Below, one piece after another: positions 10,446 to 22,189 of a stretch of DNA of 35,000 bases; within the stretch, counting starts at the first letter, position 1; every line of letters begins with the position of its first letter. Origin of the DNA: Tubiluchus corallicola (Eukaryota; Priapulida; Priapulimorpha; Priapulimorphida; Tubiluchidae); assembly GCA_030141605.1 (NCBI GenBank), contig JAQGDQ010001367.1, forward strand, positions 1 to 35,000, in the 5' to 3' direction. A program made the translations under genes and the position numbers. The notes beneath the pieces are model-generated. The model saw only the letters and a program-made list of their open reading frames with translations. It searched no databases and had not been told where the DNA came from.

Positions 10446-10646
10446 CTAAGATTGTAAAGAGAGAAGCTGCTGAATAATACTAGATTAATGAAAAGTATTG
10501 ACATTTAAGTTAGTCAACTTTTACAAGCTTACTGAAATGGTCATATTTCAATATGTACTCACATAAAATGCGCTCAAAAAACTAAAATTGCTTGACCAAA
10601 CAAAAGACCAACTAGATAATAAAGGTTTTATTGCTTGTATTAGTAC

Positions 10647-10754
10647 TTGTTGTGGACGATGCACTTGAAGTTGTAGATGTCATCGTTTGTGTAGTTGATC
10701 CTGCAGATGTCCTTGAGACTGTTCCTGTTGTCGTTGACATATGTGTTGATGAAC
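10647..10754 (-). CDS. Ser/Thr-rich linker exon, diverged type (block 2)
   Basis: 108 nt, phase 1-1, opening GT TCA TCA ACA CAT ATG after TTCAACAATCGTAG and closing TCC ACA ACA A|GTACTAAT. The first half differs strongly from the array consensus (SSSTHMSTTTGTVSRTSAGS) and resembles the exon at 6505-6612. The second half (TTQTMT.T.SSASSTT) is standard. This fits two exon subfamilies, or conversion of one half. Confidence 0.78.
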
Positions 10755-10811
10755 CTACGATTGTTGAAACAATTTAAGCAGCAAAATAATAATATTAATA
10801 AAAAGAAAGCC

Positions 10812-10848
10812 ACTGTTCTTGTTGCAGTTGACAAAGTTGTAGGCATAC
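10812..10848 (-). pseudogene. Truncated Ser/Thr exon (5' part only)
   Basis: Keeps the acceptor (CTTTCTTTACAATCTTAG) and the first dozen codons, GT ATG CCT ACA ACT TTG TCA ACT GCA ACA AGA ACA. It then runs straight into the intron upstream of the exon at 10754, having lost its 3' half and donor. It probably arose by a deletion that fused two units. If its acceptor were used, the reading continues into non-Ser/Thr codons without a good donor. Confidence 0.65.
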
Positions 10849-11280
10849 CTAAGATTGTAAAGAAAGAAGTTAATGAATAATACTAGATTAATGGAAACTA
10901 TTCACGATTAAGTGAATCAGCCTTTACAAGTTTACTGAAATGTCCATATTTCGCTATGTCTGAAGATAAAAATCTGCCCGATGAAAGGGAATACATTGAC
11001 CAAACAAGAAAAAAATCTGCATCGTCCAGCTTACAGGTCAGTTTTTTATTTTTGGCTCTTACCTTTGGTGGTACCCAAAAAGCCCGTATATCTTTACATG
11101 TTTTTGGCTAAAGTTTTTCACCATTTGATATTGTTTTTAATTTCCGTATCTAAGAAAAATGTGCTTTTACCGGAAACTGTGAATGCATCTGCAGTCTAAA
11201 ATCAATTTTACAATGGCATGACAATTAAAGTAGTGTATATCCTCAAAAAGGGAAAACGTATCAAAACTTATATTTTTTCA

Positions 11281-12989
11281 TAACAATGTAACTAACAAAC
11301 TAACAATCTCTGGAACTATGAAACTATGAGACGTTGTTTACATTAATTGCATAAATAATTTTTCATTTGCACGTAGAAGAACACAATAGTCATAATTTTC
11401 TCTTCTTTGTCGGCCATCTTGATACTATATTTGAGCTGCTTTTTATTAGATGTCACAAAGCTGTACACACACTATTAGCTTCATATTTTCTCGACTCAAG
11501 CATAATTTGTTGATGCAATTATATTTTTTGTTCTAAAAGGACAGAAACAATAAGTTTTTTTGGCAGCCAACTTGGATTTTTCTGAAAACCTCAACCTGTT
11601 GAAGCTGGCCTTTATTGTATTATGAATCAGCAATTCATGATTAAATGATTATAATTACGAAAGGCGCATAGAATGGTTCATGCTCTTTTAGCAAAATTCG
11701 TATTACAAGTGTCTATCGATCAGTCTATCGATGCTCAACTGGCTGGGCTTGCATTGGCCGAAAAGGAAGCAGATTGCGTCAGTCTTCCCTGCCCCACACT
11801 TCGGTGTGCGATAGCCTCTCATACACAAGTCCTACACAGTGCCTCTCCGTGGCGACATACGGGCAATTGGGCACCTTGCGGCCCCAGGCTGAACTGTGAG
11901 GGCTCGGAGGAGGTCAGCCCCAAGAGGTGCGGTATGCAGGCCCGTCGAAGTGCTGACATGCCCTGGTACCCACTAACTTGACCCCCAGTGTAACATACTG
12001 TTTATTTTCCCCCAGAAAGTCTGATAAGAAATAGTGTAATGATGGTGTTATCAACAATAATAATTAATATGATAACCAAGCTATTGTCATATTATCAACT
12101 AAACCTGAAAACAAGTATTAAAAAAATGGTTCAGTTGCCCTTTAAACCCAAGATTTAGGAATTTAAGTTCTGCGGGTTGGTTTGTAACATTCAATTTTGT
12201 GCGCGATATGAAGCCGTCTGATCAACTTGTGAATGCGGAGAGGTGACCCAGAAAACTCGTCATGATACAGGTGAACAAGGTAGAAAACAGTCGAGCTTTG
12301 GTATTGGACCTGAAAACATTACATAGGTCAGACTGTTTGTAATGGCAGTTTTGCTGAACTTTCGAGTGAAAGTGTTTGTCCATTTAACTATTTTTGATTG
12401 CTGCCGTCATAGTTGATGGGTGAGGATTTTGGACAGTTAATGGACTCCCAAGCACCCGATGTTATGGTAATAGTACTTGTGGCTGGAGGACTACCGGTTG
12501 AGCGATAGACGAGAAGGACATGACAGTTCTCTTGTTTACCTGAGGCCAGCAACAGGTGTCTAGAGCTTCAGACTATTTCACGGGATCCCGATCTGTAAGT
12601 TGATTTATTCTTTGCCTTACTATGCAGCGTGTCATGGGTACAGATGGACTAATGGTTTTCACAATTGATAAATGTTCAATATGAAGTGATCCTACACGAG
12701 TTGAAGTCATGCCAGACATTGAAATTATGCATGAAGTTTAGCAACGAAATGTTTCCTGGATGCTGCTAATTTACACGTGACGTCACAGCCCTGAATGCTA
12801 CTTTTAATCCATTAACTTGCTAGCATTTCCCCAGGGGTGGCTGGTAGTTAAGATAAGCCCTTAGACGACAACGTTTGCTACGGGTTAGTTTAGCTTATGT
12901 CCAATAGAAATATTACCAAGACATTATAATATGATAGTTATGAACACTGTTTATTTTTGGTGATATTACTTAAGTTGGCTTTCAATTTT
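11281..12989. other. Intronic stretch with a GC-rich insert at about 11664-11985
   Basis: No exon of the host gene was recognised. The segment 11664-11985 is clearly GC-richer than its AT-rich flanks (for example GGCTCGGAGGAGGTCAGCCC) and carries an open plus frame of about 100 codons without a recognisable domain. It is probably a transposon remnant of unknown type. A composite CACGTGACGTCA (E-box overlapping a perfect CRE) lies at 12774-12785. Confidence 0.4.
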
Positions 12990-13489
12990 GCCCAATAACG
13001 TTTTTCTGATATTTTTGCCAATGTTTTGTTTTGATGTATTGTGCTTTAATGACATATTTCGTCGGTTTGATTTTCGTGCCTAATGTTTTGTCATTAAACG
13101 TGATTACAGTATACTATAATTATTATTGTTCATCTTGCCCTGTTGCATTTAATTCGATTAACCGATAAGTGCTAATACAGAATCCCACAAGAACCAATAC
13201 CATCTTGAAGTGGTAGCGCCCCCCGTAGACTACCCTTGCTGCGAAGCCACTATCTGGAGTTTGTGGGCAGATCCCTCTTTAAAGTAAAATTTTATGTAAA
13301 CTTTTTGCTCGGCCAAGGAATCTCCAGTGACTACCTTACATCTAGTCAGGCCTGCGCCATCTGCACTAGTCGTAACACGTTTAATGACAAAACATTAGGC
13401 ACGAAAAGCAAATCGACGAAATATGTCATTAAAGCACAATACATCAAAACAAAACATTGGCAAAAATATCAGAAAAACGGGCTATGGGC
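12990..13489. repeat. Large inverted repeat: ~120-bp arms around a 260-bp spacer
   Basis: The left arm 12990-13108 and the reverse complement of 13369-13489 match over nearly their full length. An example is the shared run GACATATTTCGTCG.TTTG.T with flanking TTTTCGTGCCTAATGTTTTG, and only about ten differences were seen. The spacer is unique sequence and includes a GC-rich stretch near 13215-13250. The structure could be a foldback or MITE-type element, or two oppositely oriented copies of one repeat. It abuts the LINE 5' repeats at 13496. No target duplication was recognised at its edges. Confidence 0.8.
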
Positions 13490-13495
13490 AAATAG

Positions 13496-13629
13496 CCTCA
13501 CTGCCTTGTGAGTATACTAGGGATAATAAAAGGCTAAGGGAAACAACCCCGACAGAAATATCCTCACTGCATTGTGAGAAAGCACTAGGGATAGTGTAAG
13601 GCTAAGGGAAACAACCCTGACAGAAATAT
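13496..13629 (+). repeat. Two tandem copies of a ~67-bp repeat at the LINE 5' end
   Basis: Each copy begins CCTCACTGC.TTGTGAG, contains CACTAGGGATA and GGCTAAGGGAAACAACCC, and ends GACAGAAATAT. There are about eight differences between the two. Short tandem repeats in 5' untranslated regions are common in LINEs and can carry the internal promoter. That this is the promoter is inference. Confidence 0.75.
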
Positions 13630-14108
13630 CGGAGTGGAGACAGGTTGGCAAGGTCACCGATCATCTTCCTGGCAACTCCTGCAACCAAGCTGATGCCAGA
13701 TGTATTGTTCTGCATTCCTCTGGACAACATCAAGGCGATCAAGAGGGGGATCTTGACATTCCGGCATCCCAGGATCTCCATGGTATTCGCCCAGGCATTG
13801 CACCATGGAGAGAACACTCCATCTTTGTGTCACACATAAAGGCAAAACACGGGAGGCAGCAGTCACGGGTTATAAGCCCACGCTCGTTTGGTAAAGAGTA
13901 GGGCGCAACGGATTGTCTCCGACTGGGGGGAGGGGCCTTCGAGCCCCACTGATTAGCTACCGGCCGCCTTAAGCTGGGCAGCCCCCAGCCAGTTAGGTGT
14001 TGATCCGCCACAGTCTGTCTGCTTCTTGGGGGTGCAAGGAGCTTATGATGTATATCAGACAAGTAGACTGAAAACAGTGCACCTAGGAAAACAAAAAGGA
14101 AAACGAAG

Positions 14109-17100
14109 TTGCCAGCACTTCCAAGAGCAAGCTGGAACGTGAGAACAATGATGCCAGGACTATCAAGTGATCTACAACAGATCAGCGACACACGCAAAAC
14201 AGCTGTGATTGACTCTGAACTAGAGAAGCTCAATGTAGACATAGCAGCCCTCCAAGAGACAAGACTGGCTGATGATGGAATATTACAGGAGAAAACTATA
14301 CGTTCTTCTGGCAAGGAAAGGGACAAGATGAGCGGCGCAATCATGGAGTGGGGTTTGCAGTTAAGACATCACTCATACCAATGGTACAACCACCTTCTGG
14401 TGGCACAGAACGTTTACTATGCATCAAAGTAAACTCTGGTACAAGTCTGGTAAATCTCATAGCATGCTATGTCCCTACCCTCACCTCAAGCTCTGCTGAG
14501 AAAGATGCATTATACAAAACACTCGATGCTCTGATTGGGGGGCGACCTAAAACAGAAGACCTGTACCTACTCGGGGATTTCAATGCCAGAGTGGGTGCCT
14601 TGCACGATAAGTGGCCACAATGTATTGGACACCATGGTGTAGGCAAACTAAATGAAAATGGACCAAGGCTGCTTGAACTTTGCTGCAACTGACAGCTCTG
14701 CATTACAAATACCTACTCTTCAAACAAGGACAGGCATAAAGTTTCATGGATGCATCCACGCTCCCAACATTGGCACCAACTTGATCTCATCATCACAAAA
14801 AGAGCTGACCTGCAGAATGTACACAACACAAGAAGTTATCATAGTGCAGACTGTGACACCGATCACTCCATTGTCATCAGCAGAATTGTGTTGAATCCTC
14901 GGACAGTTCATTATGCCAAGCCAAAAGGTTTGCCCAAGATAAACACTGCCCGCACAAAGGATGCACAGAGGACAAGCCACTTTGTCGCGTCTCTAAGCAC
15001 TATTCCCAGCACTGATGAAGACACGTCAGCAGAAGCCAGATGGTCGTTTCTTAGTAAAAAGATCCATGCCTACGCCATTGATTCATATGGCAAAAGAGCA
15101 AAACCGAACAAAGACTGGTTCGAAGCAAATCTCCAAACACTGGAGCCGCTTATCGAAGCCAAAAGGCAAGCTCTGATCAAGTGGAAACAGCATCCTACAC
15201 AGGAAAATCTCAGACTCCTACGCAAAGCCAGAGCTGAAAGCCAAGAAATGGTAATGGTATGTGCAAACAACTACTGGCTGGACTTGTGCGACAAGATTGA
15301 ACAGGCATCCTCAACTGGCAACATGTATGATGGTATCAAGCAAGCCACTGGTCCAACCACTAAGAAAACAGCCCCCCTCAAGTCCAAAGAAGGAAACATA
15401 GTCACTGATCGCAGCAAGCAGATGGAAAGATGGGATGAGCACTACCTAGAGCTCTACTCAACTGAAAACACTATAATAGAAGATGCTCTCAACAGTATTC
15501 CCGAGCTCCCAACTATGACTCACCTTGATGCTGAGCCCACCCTCGAAGACCTTGAAAAAGCTATAAATGCACTATCAAGTGGTAAGGCACCTGGAACCGA
15601 TGCAATACCCCCAGAGGTGATAAAAGAAGGGAAGTAAGGCCTGCTGCCGCATCTTCATGAGCTACTCTGCCTATGCTGGAAAGAAGGCGAAGTACCACAG
15701 GACATGAGGGACTCCAAGATACTAACCCTCTACAAAAACAAAGGTGACCGTACGGACTGCAACAACTACCGCGAAATATCTCTACTAAGCATTGTAAGCA
15801 AGGTGTTTGCGCGTGTTATGCTGATAAGACTGCAGGCCTTGCTGAATGAGTTTATCCAGAGTCTCTGTGTGGCTTTAGATCAGGCCGCTCAACAATCGAC
15901 ATAATATTCTCTGTGAGACAACTTCAAGAAAATGCAGGGAACAGCGTCAACCTCTGTACTTAGCTTTTGTTGACCTCACCAAGGCGTTCAACCTGGTTAG
16001 CCACAGTGGATTATTCAGTCTGCTTCAGGGTATAGGCTGCCCACCAAAGCTTCTAAGTCTTATCAAGTCCTTCCACACAGATATGAAAGGAACCGTCAGC
16101 TTTGATGGAGATAGATCAGAACCTTTTAACATTCACAGCGATGTAAAGCAAGGATGCGTGCTCGCCCCCACACTCTTCGGCATCTTCTTCTCTCTCCTCC
16201 TGTACTATGCCTCTTCATCTGATGGAGTCTACATTCATACCAGACATGATGGCAAGCTCTTTAACCTAGCCAGATTGCGGGCTAAGTCAAAGATTACACG
16301 TGTGCTTCCCAGAGAAATGCTGTTTGCTGATGATGCAGCTCTAGCAAGCCATACCCACGACGGTCTACAACGCCTTATGGACCGCTTCTCCAATGCTTGC
16401 AGAGAGTTTGCCCTCACAATCAGTATCAAGCAGACGGAGATAATGGCTCAGGTTCCTCCAATACCCCCTCCATCTCAATCAACAACTCGCAGCTGGTCAC
16501 TATAGACAATTTCAAAAATACTTGGGCTCGACCATCTCACAGAACCTGTCCCTTGATGCTGAGATAAACGCTCGCATTAGAAAAGCAACAGGCGTCATGT
16601 CCAAGCTGACAAAGAGAGTTTGGGAAAACAAAAACCTTACTCTCAGCACAAAGTTGAAAGTCTACAATGCTTGTGTTATCAGCACACTCCTATATGGCAG
16701 CTAGACATGGGCTACCTACACAAGACAGGAGACCAGACTCAACTCCTACCACATGAGGTGCCTGCGTCGGCTTCTTGATATTAGGTAGGAAGACAGAATT
16801 ACTAACTGCGAGGTCCTCAGCAAGGCCAAGACAACATCAATCTTTGCCATGCTGAGTCAGAGGCGCCTACTCATGTCAGACGCATGGACAAGGGTCGCCT
16901 TCCAAACGATATGCTGTACGGCCAACTCGAGGAAGGCACGTGTCCGACCGGTCGGCCTCGCCTGAGGTTCTCTGATGTCTGCAAAAGAGACCTCAAAGGC
17001 ACTCACTTAGACGTCAGTTCATGGGAAACCAAGGCAGATGACCGTCTAGCTTGGAGACAAGCACTCAGAGAGGACATTCAGACGGCTGAGGAGGACACGC

Positions 17101-17273
17101 ATGAGAGACAACGTCAAAAGAGACTGGGGAGTAAAGCATCAACCAGTTCTCTCAACGACTCCGTTTTCACCTGTGGGGACTGCGGCAGAGACTGCCATTC
17201 CAAGATCGGGCTCTACAGCCACAGCAGACGCTGCTCCAGTTCCACTTCATGGCGCAACCCATCGTCTTCATAG
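14109..17273 (+). pseudogene. LINE ORF2-type endonuclease-reverse transcriptase pseudogene
   Basis: Motifs in order: SWNVRTM (start of the endonuclease fold), LQETRL (catalytic Glu), YTFFWQGK, YVPT, LLGDFNARVG (catalytic Asp/Asn) and DTDHSIV (terminal His). Then come the RT blocks LSSGKAPGTDAIPPEV, NYREISLLSIVSKVFARV, SDVKQGCVLAPTLF and the polymerase box LFADDAAL (FADD instead of YADD). Later regions are FKYLGSTIS and YNACVISTLLYGS. The C-terminus is CGDCGRDCHSKIGLYSHSRRC, a C2HC finger. Breaks seen: a frameshift near 14290, TGA at 14690, TAA at 15635, a frameshift between about 15860 and 16080, a shift near 16490, TAG at 16702, a stop near 16785 and a shift near 16870. It cannot be autonomous as read. 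The clade cannot be fixed; the FTCGDCGRDC-type finger is shared by invertebrate craniofacial-development-protein-2-like and jockey-like annotations. Confidence 0.85.
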
Positions 17274-17504
17274 ATGGACAGAGGCCGACCAACGACCAAC
17301 GTATCTTACAAACATTTACAAAAAATGCATTATTGGCGTTTTATATCACAGCACCCGCTTTGCAAAGGCTTGCCGAAGTAGCATCCTAAAAGGGATTTAT
17401 CAAAATTACATTTATTCAATGCTACGTAAAAGCTTGTACCAGCATGATAATTGTAAAAATAATAACTTTTAAATTTATAAAGACCTTATTACTTGTAATT
17501 GTAC

Positions 17505-17612
17505 TTGTTGTCGATGTTTTTGAAGTTGTAGTCGTCTTTGTTTCCGTAGTTGACTCTGAAGAAGATGCTGAAGCTGTTCCCGATGTCGTTTTTGAACTTG
17601 TTGTTGACGAGG
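17505..17612 (-). CDS. Isolated Ser/Thr-rich linker exon, most diverged member of the family
   Basis: 108 nt, phase 1-1, with an acceptor CTGTTTTTCAAAATTAG and a donor A|GTACAATT. It encodes 36 residues, 28 of them Ser or Thr, with four Lys, three Glu-type or small spacers and no Cys; examples are TSSTTSSKTTSGTASA and ETKTTTTSKTSTT. Length, phase, splice junction bases and donor (GTAC) equal those of the amplified exons at 0.2-10.8 kb. Flanking intron at about 17389-17425 (AAAAGGGATTTATC, TTACATTTATTCAATGC) is also alignable to the 628-bp unit. So this is a true paralogue, now separated from the rest by transposon insertions. KNOWN: such low-complexity Ser/Thr stretches are typical O-glycosylated stalks. 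Confidence 0.75.
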
Positions 17613-19251
17613 CTAATTTTGAAAAACAGATTAACACTGGATAACAGAAAATGTACTGCCTACTAAACCAGAAATATTTTAGCGTTACTTAAGTACTTAA
17701 TTATTACTTAATAAATCATAATAACCGGATAGAATAAAGGTGACGTTATTTTGCAGTCTTCAAATGTCAGCGTTGGTGGTTTTTACATGGCACCCGCAAT
17801 GCGTAAAGTGGTGTTCATGTAGCATCTCGAATGCGTACGCGTTATAGGAGTTTATATTGTTTTTCTTTTTCTATTTCTTTTTCTGAACGTTTCTGCAGCT
17901 ATCTCTTACTGATTTTTTATTTCGTAACTATTCTGCAGGGGTAACGCATAACGTATTCCGGATGCTACATCAACGCGATTTTCCGGAATAGCTGCGCAAA
18001 AAATCAACAGGAAATAACTGCAGAAAATTACGCATAGCCTCACCACAATAACGCATGCGCAACATAAACGCCACAAATGGGAGAACGAAAGAGAGCAAAA
18101 CAGTCTATCAATTTGGTTTATCAGTAGAATTAATTCATATAATTCAACAGCAGAGTGAAAACTTATCATGCTGCGCATTTCAAAGGGGGAAGGAAAGAGA
18201 AGCTCAAAGGACAAGAAAAGGCCTAGTTAAAGCAAGTCTCAGAAATTTTTCCCTAAAGAATTATAACGGCTAGAGGCAATCTGGAGCGTTTATCATGCTC
18301 ATGTTAAAAGAATTTCCTGTTTGCTTTCATTTCAAATACTCCCAGCGAGACTGTCACGTCGGTGCCATATTGGATGGCTGTCACAGAACCACAACACAAA
18401 TCTTTATAGCACGCTTGCTCAGAACTCACTGCGACTGTTTTCGAGTGATGTCATGCCACGTGATCAAGTCACATGTTTGCTTTTCAATTTGCGGACTAAA
18501 TGAAACATGTCTGCGCCAACGTTTACTGCAGCCGTTGAAATATTTTACAAAAACTGGCGTAAATGCGAAGCCGTGAGTACTTTATTACTAAAGATTATAC
18601 TTAGGTGATGTAATTTTTTATTGCGAATTTTCTGAGGCTTACTTTGGTTTGCCATTTCTTGTACTTTAAAGTGCATCTAGTACATCTCGAAAAACTTTCC
18701 GTACAAAGTGCGTAGCATTACGTTTGGCTGTTACGCACAACAGAAAATTTCAACAATTAAAGCAAAACCGGGACCCGATCTTAAACTGTAGGTCAAAACA
18801 GTCTAGGTAAAAATTATGTTGGTTTGTGATGTCATCAACAGTTGGGTTTGCCCGCGTTTAATGAGGATTTTAATCTCGTATTTATCAGAAACGCTTTTGC
18901 AGTGTTATTGCTGTTAAAATGTATACGATTTACCATACTCAAAATGAGGTAATACATAAAAAAATCAATACCTTCCTTTAAGCAAATTTTTCATGGGATA
19001 ACATGTCACCCAGCTTAGTGTTTATCATAATATAGAAACACCTTGGTCGGCTAAGGGTTAGAAATTAGCATACGGGTAGCCCCTGAATGCCCCTGTGATG
19101 CACAGAAAAAGAAAATCACGATGAAACTACTAAGGCGCCTTCGCCATACAGCCTTGAATAATTCTCTGGAAAATTAATGAATATAAACCTCAATGAAAGT
19201 TACGGTTTCATATTGGCTCCTACAAAACATTATTAGAAGTACGGTTCTTAC
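17613..19251 (-). other. Intron between LDLa exon 4 and the first Ser/Thr exon
   Basis: 1.6 kb without a recognisable gene. The segment 17778-17832 resembles 17338-17394 on the other side of the Ser/Thr exon (shared blocks include GCACCCGC and GTAGCATC). The segment 18185-18260 resembles 25965-26035. An E-box CACGTG lies at about 18458 near GCCATATTGGATGG, a YY1-like site; neither can be called functional here. Confidence 0.4.
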
Positions 19252-19401
19252 TGCAGTTGGCTTCATCACGTCCATTACTACTGCAGTCGACAATTCCGTC
19301 ACACACCCAACCCTTGGAAATGCAGTTTTTTTTAGGATCGGCTCCATCTTCGAGTTTCATCGAACAGTTGAATTGTTTTGGGCCACAAGTAATTGAACTA
19401 G
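19252..19401 (-). CDS. LDLa exon 4 of the mosaic gene
   Basis: 150 nt, phase 1-1. It opens CT AGT TCA ATT ACT TGT after an acceptor ending AAATTTCAG. It closes GAA GCC AAC TGC A|GTAAGAACC. Six cysteines are present: TCGPKQFNC, a 14-residue Cys2-Cys3 loop (SMKLEDGADPKKNC), CISKGWVC, DGIVDC, and SSNGRDEANC. The canonical CDG and DC....DE residues are present. The last loop lacks the two or three residues (GPE, GES) between DE and ANC found in its sister modules. An AAAAAA codon pair in the loop is a possible indel-prone site. It is the last LDLa before the Ser/Thr linker exons. Confidence 0.83.
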
Positions 19402-20995
<1,594 letters not shown>

Positions 20996-21148
20996 TGCAA
21001 TTAGCTTCCGGTCCTTCATCGCGACCACTACGACAATCCTCATGGCCATTGCATAGCTTGTCCCTCGAAACGCAATTAGCTCCAGGATCAGGCAGCCATG
21101 CAATGTTGACCTTGCAGTCAAATTCTTTTGGACTACATGTGTATGAAG
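20996..21148 (-). CDS. LDLa exon 3 of the mosaic gene
   Basis: 153 nt, phase 1-1. It opens CT TCA TAC ACA TGT (A+CT gives Thr) after an acceptor ending TTTTTAG and closes GAG/GCT AAT TGC A|GTAAGAGTC. Six cysteines are present: TCSPKEFDC, an expanded 13-residue Cys2-Cys3 loop (KVNIAWLPDPGAN), CVSRDKLC, NGHEDC, and RSGRDEGPEANC. The DC....DE calcium-binding core is kept. Its C-terminal DEGPEANC is identical to that of the LDLa exon at 7576-7746, and both share the longer Cys2-Cys3 insert, which suggests those two exons are closest relatives. Confidence 0.85.
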
Positions 21149-22189
21149 CTAAAAATTGTACAGAAAGTAAAACAGAAATTGATTTATTAAAATAGAAAGA
21201 AAATAAAACAGATTTATAGGATAATAAACAAAAAGGACATAGATGTTGTAAGGCCAACCAAGCAGTTGCAACATTGGTCTAACTAACAGACACACTCCAA
21301 AAACTTCTGACTAATTTGTATTTTTGTGATCGAAATTTGTCAGCAGCCTAAGTAAATGCTTGCCATATTAAGTTAAGCAATGTTATGCCTGATTAGCAAA
21401 TGGACGCGTAGCAAATTGACGAATTGGCAAATTCTTCACACTGCCGATGACTATTTTACTTACTGAGGAAGTACGGCATGCACAATTTTGCATCTGAGCG
21501 CTTCTGCTTGTTTACTATCTTGCTTTAGAAACTCATTCCTAATAATAAATAGGTTCCAGTCTAACCACACCCTGATCATAGCAAGTACACCATGCTGCAG
21601 AATAACTTAGTGCATGCCAAAATGTCATCGTTTTTTTAAATTGGTGTCAGAGAAGACACTTCCTGCTTACAGGGGTGACCCAGAATGGTTGTGACATTTT
21701 GTATACTTTCTCTTGTAAATACATAAAGGCTTAGTAACTTATTATAGACTAGTGCCCAGACAAAGTACACAAAACTTTTTACAGATATAGTCATTAAGAG
21801 ATTACGAACTCATAGTGATATCAAGAAAAATACAAATGTAAGAACAAACAGCTTGTAGCCAAGCCTGTGGCAACAGTATCTGTTACTGTGTATTCAGTTA
21901 TTTGACAACATGTTTTAATTATAGAAAAAAGCCAAAACACAAATACAACAGCCATTCCAGAAGAGAGAAATTTCATTTATATTGTACTGAAAGGTACTAG
22001 TCAAACTTTAAACTACAAAATTATTGAACATTATGTCTAGTAATATATATATATATAACCTTAGCAACGCTTGTAAGAAATTTCAGCAAAGCTAGTAAGG
22101 TTTGGAAATCAAAAATGCATTCACTGCATCACTAAATCAATTCTTATCGCTGCTTGTTTTATTTACAACTGTAGTTACATACGAACATG
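21149..22189 (-). other. Intron between LDLa exons 2 and 3, part left of the hAT-like insert
   Basis: About 1 kb with no recognisable exon, RNA gene or transposon terminus. It is AT-rich with a short (AT)n run near 22045-22057. The intron has a T-rich acceptor ending in TTTTTAG at 21149. Confidence 0.4.

Larger units (their letters stand above)
8031..11280 (-). repeat. Second, older block of 628-bp-type exon/intron repeats
   Basis: The units have the same order of motifs as the first array, for example GTTAATTTTGCTACTA before each exon and CAACTGTACCCTCA after. They are more diverged and of irregular spacing: exon starts 8519, 9150, 9771 and 10647 give 631, 621 and 876 bp. The block starts in the middle of a unit (8044, just past where an exon would end) and ends in unit intron at about 11280. 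It carries four intact Ser/Thr exons and two truncated ones. Confidence 0.88.
13495..17290 (+). mobile_element. Degenerate APE-type non-LTR retrotransposon (LINE), near full length
   Basis: A plus-strand reading passes through an apurinic-endonuclease-like domain (14110-14900), a reverse transcriptase (about 15550-16430) and a C-terminal Cys/His finger (17173-17240). It is broken by in-frame stops and frameshifts. A direct repeat of about 67 bp (13496-13561 and 13562-13629) sits at its presumed 5' end, and a GC-richer leader runs to 14108. No poly-A tail or clear target duplication was found, so both ends are approximate. It lies in the intron between two Ser/Thr exons of the host gene, on the opposite strand. 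Confidence 0.8.
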
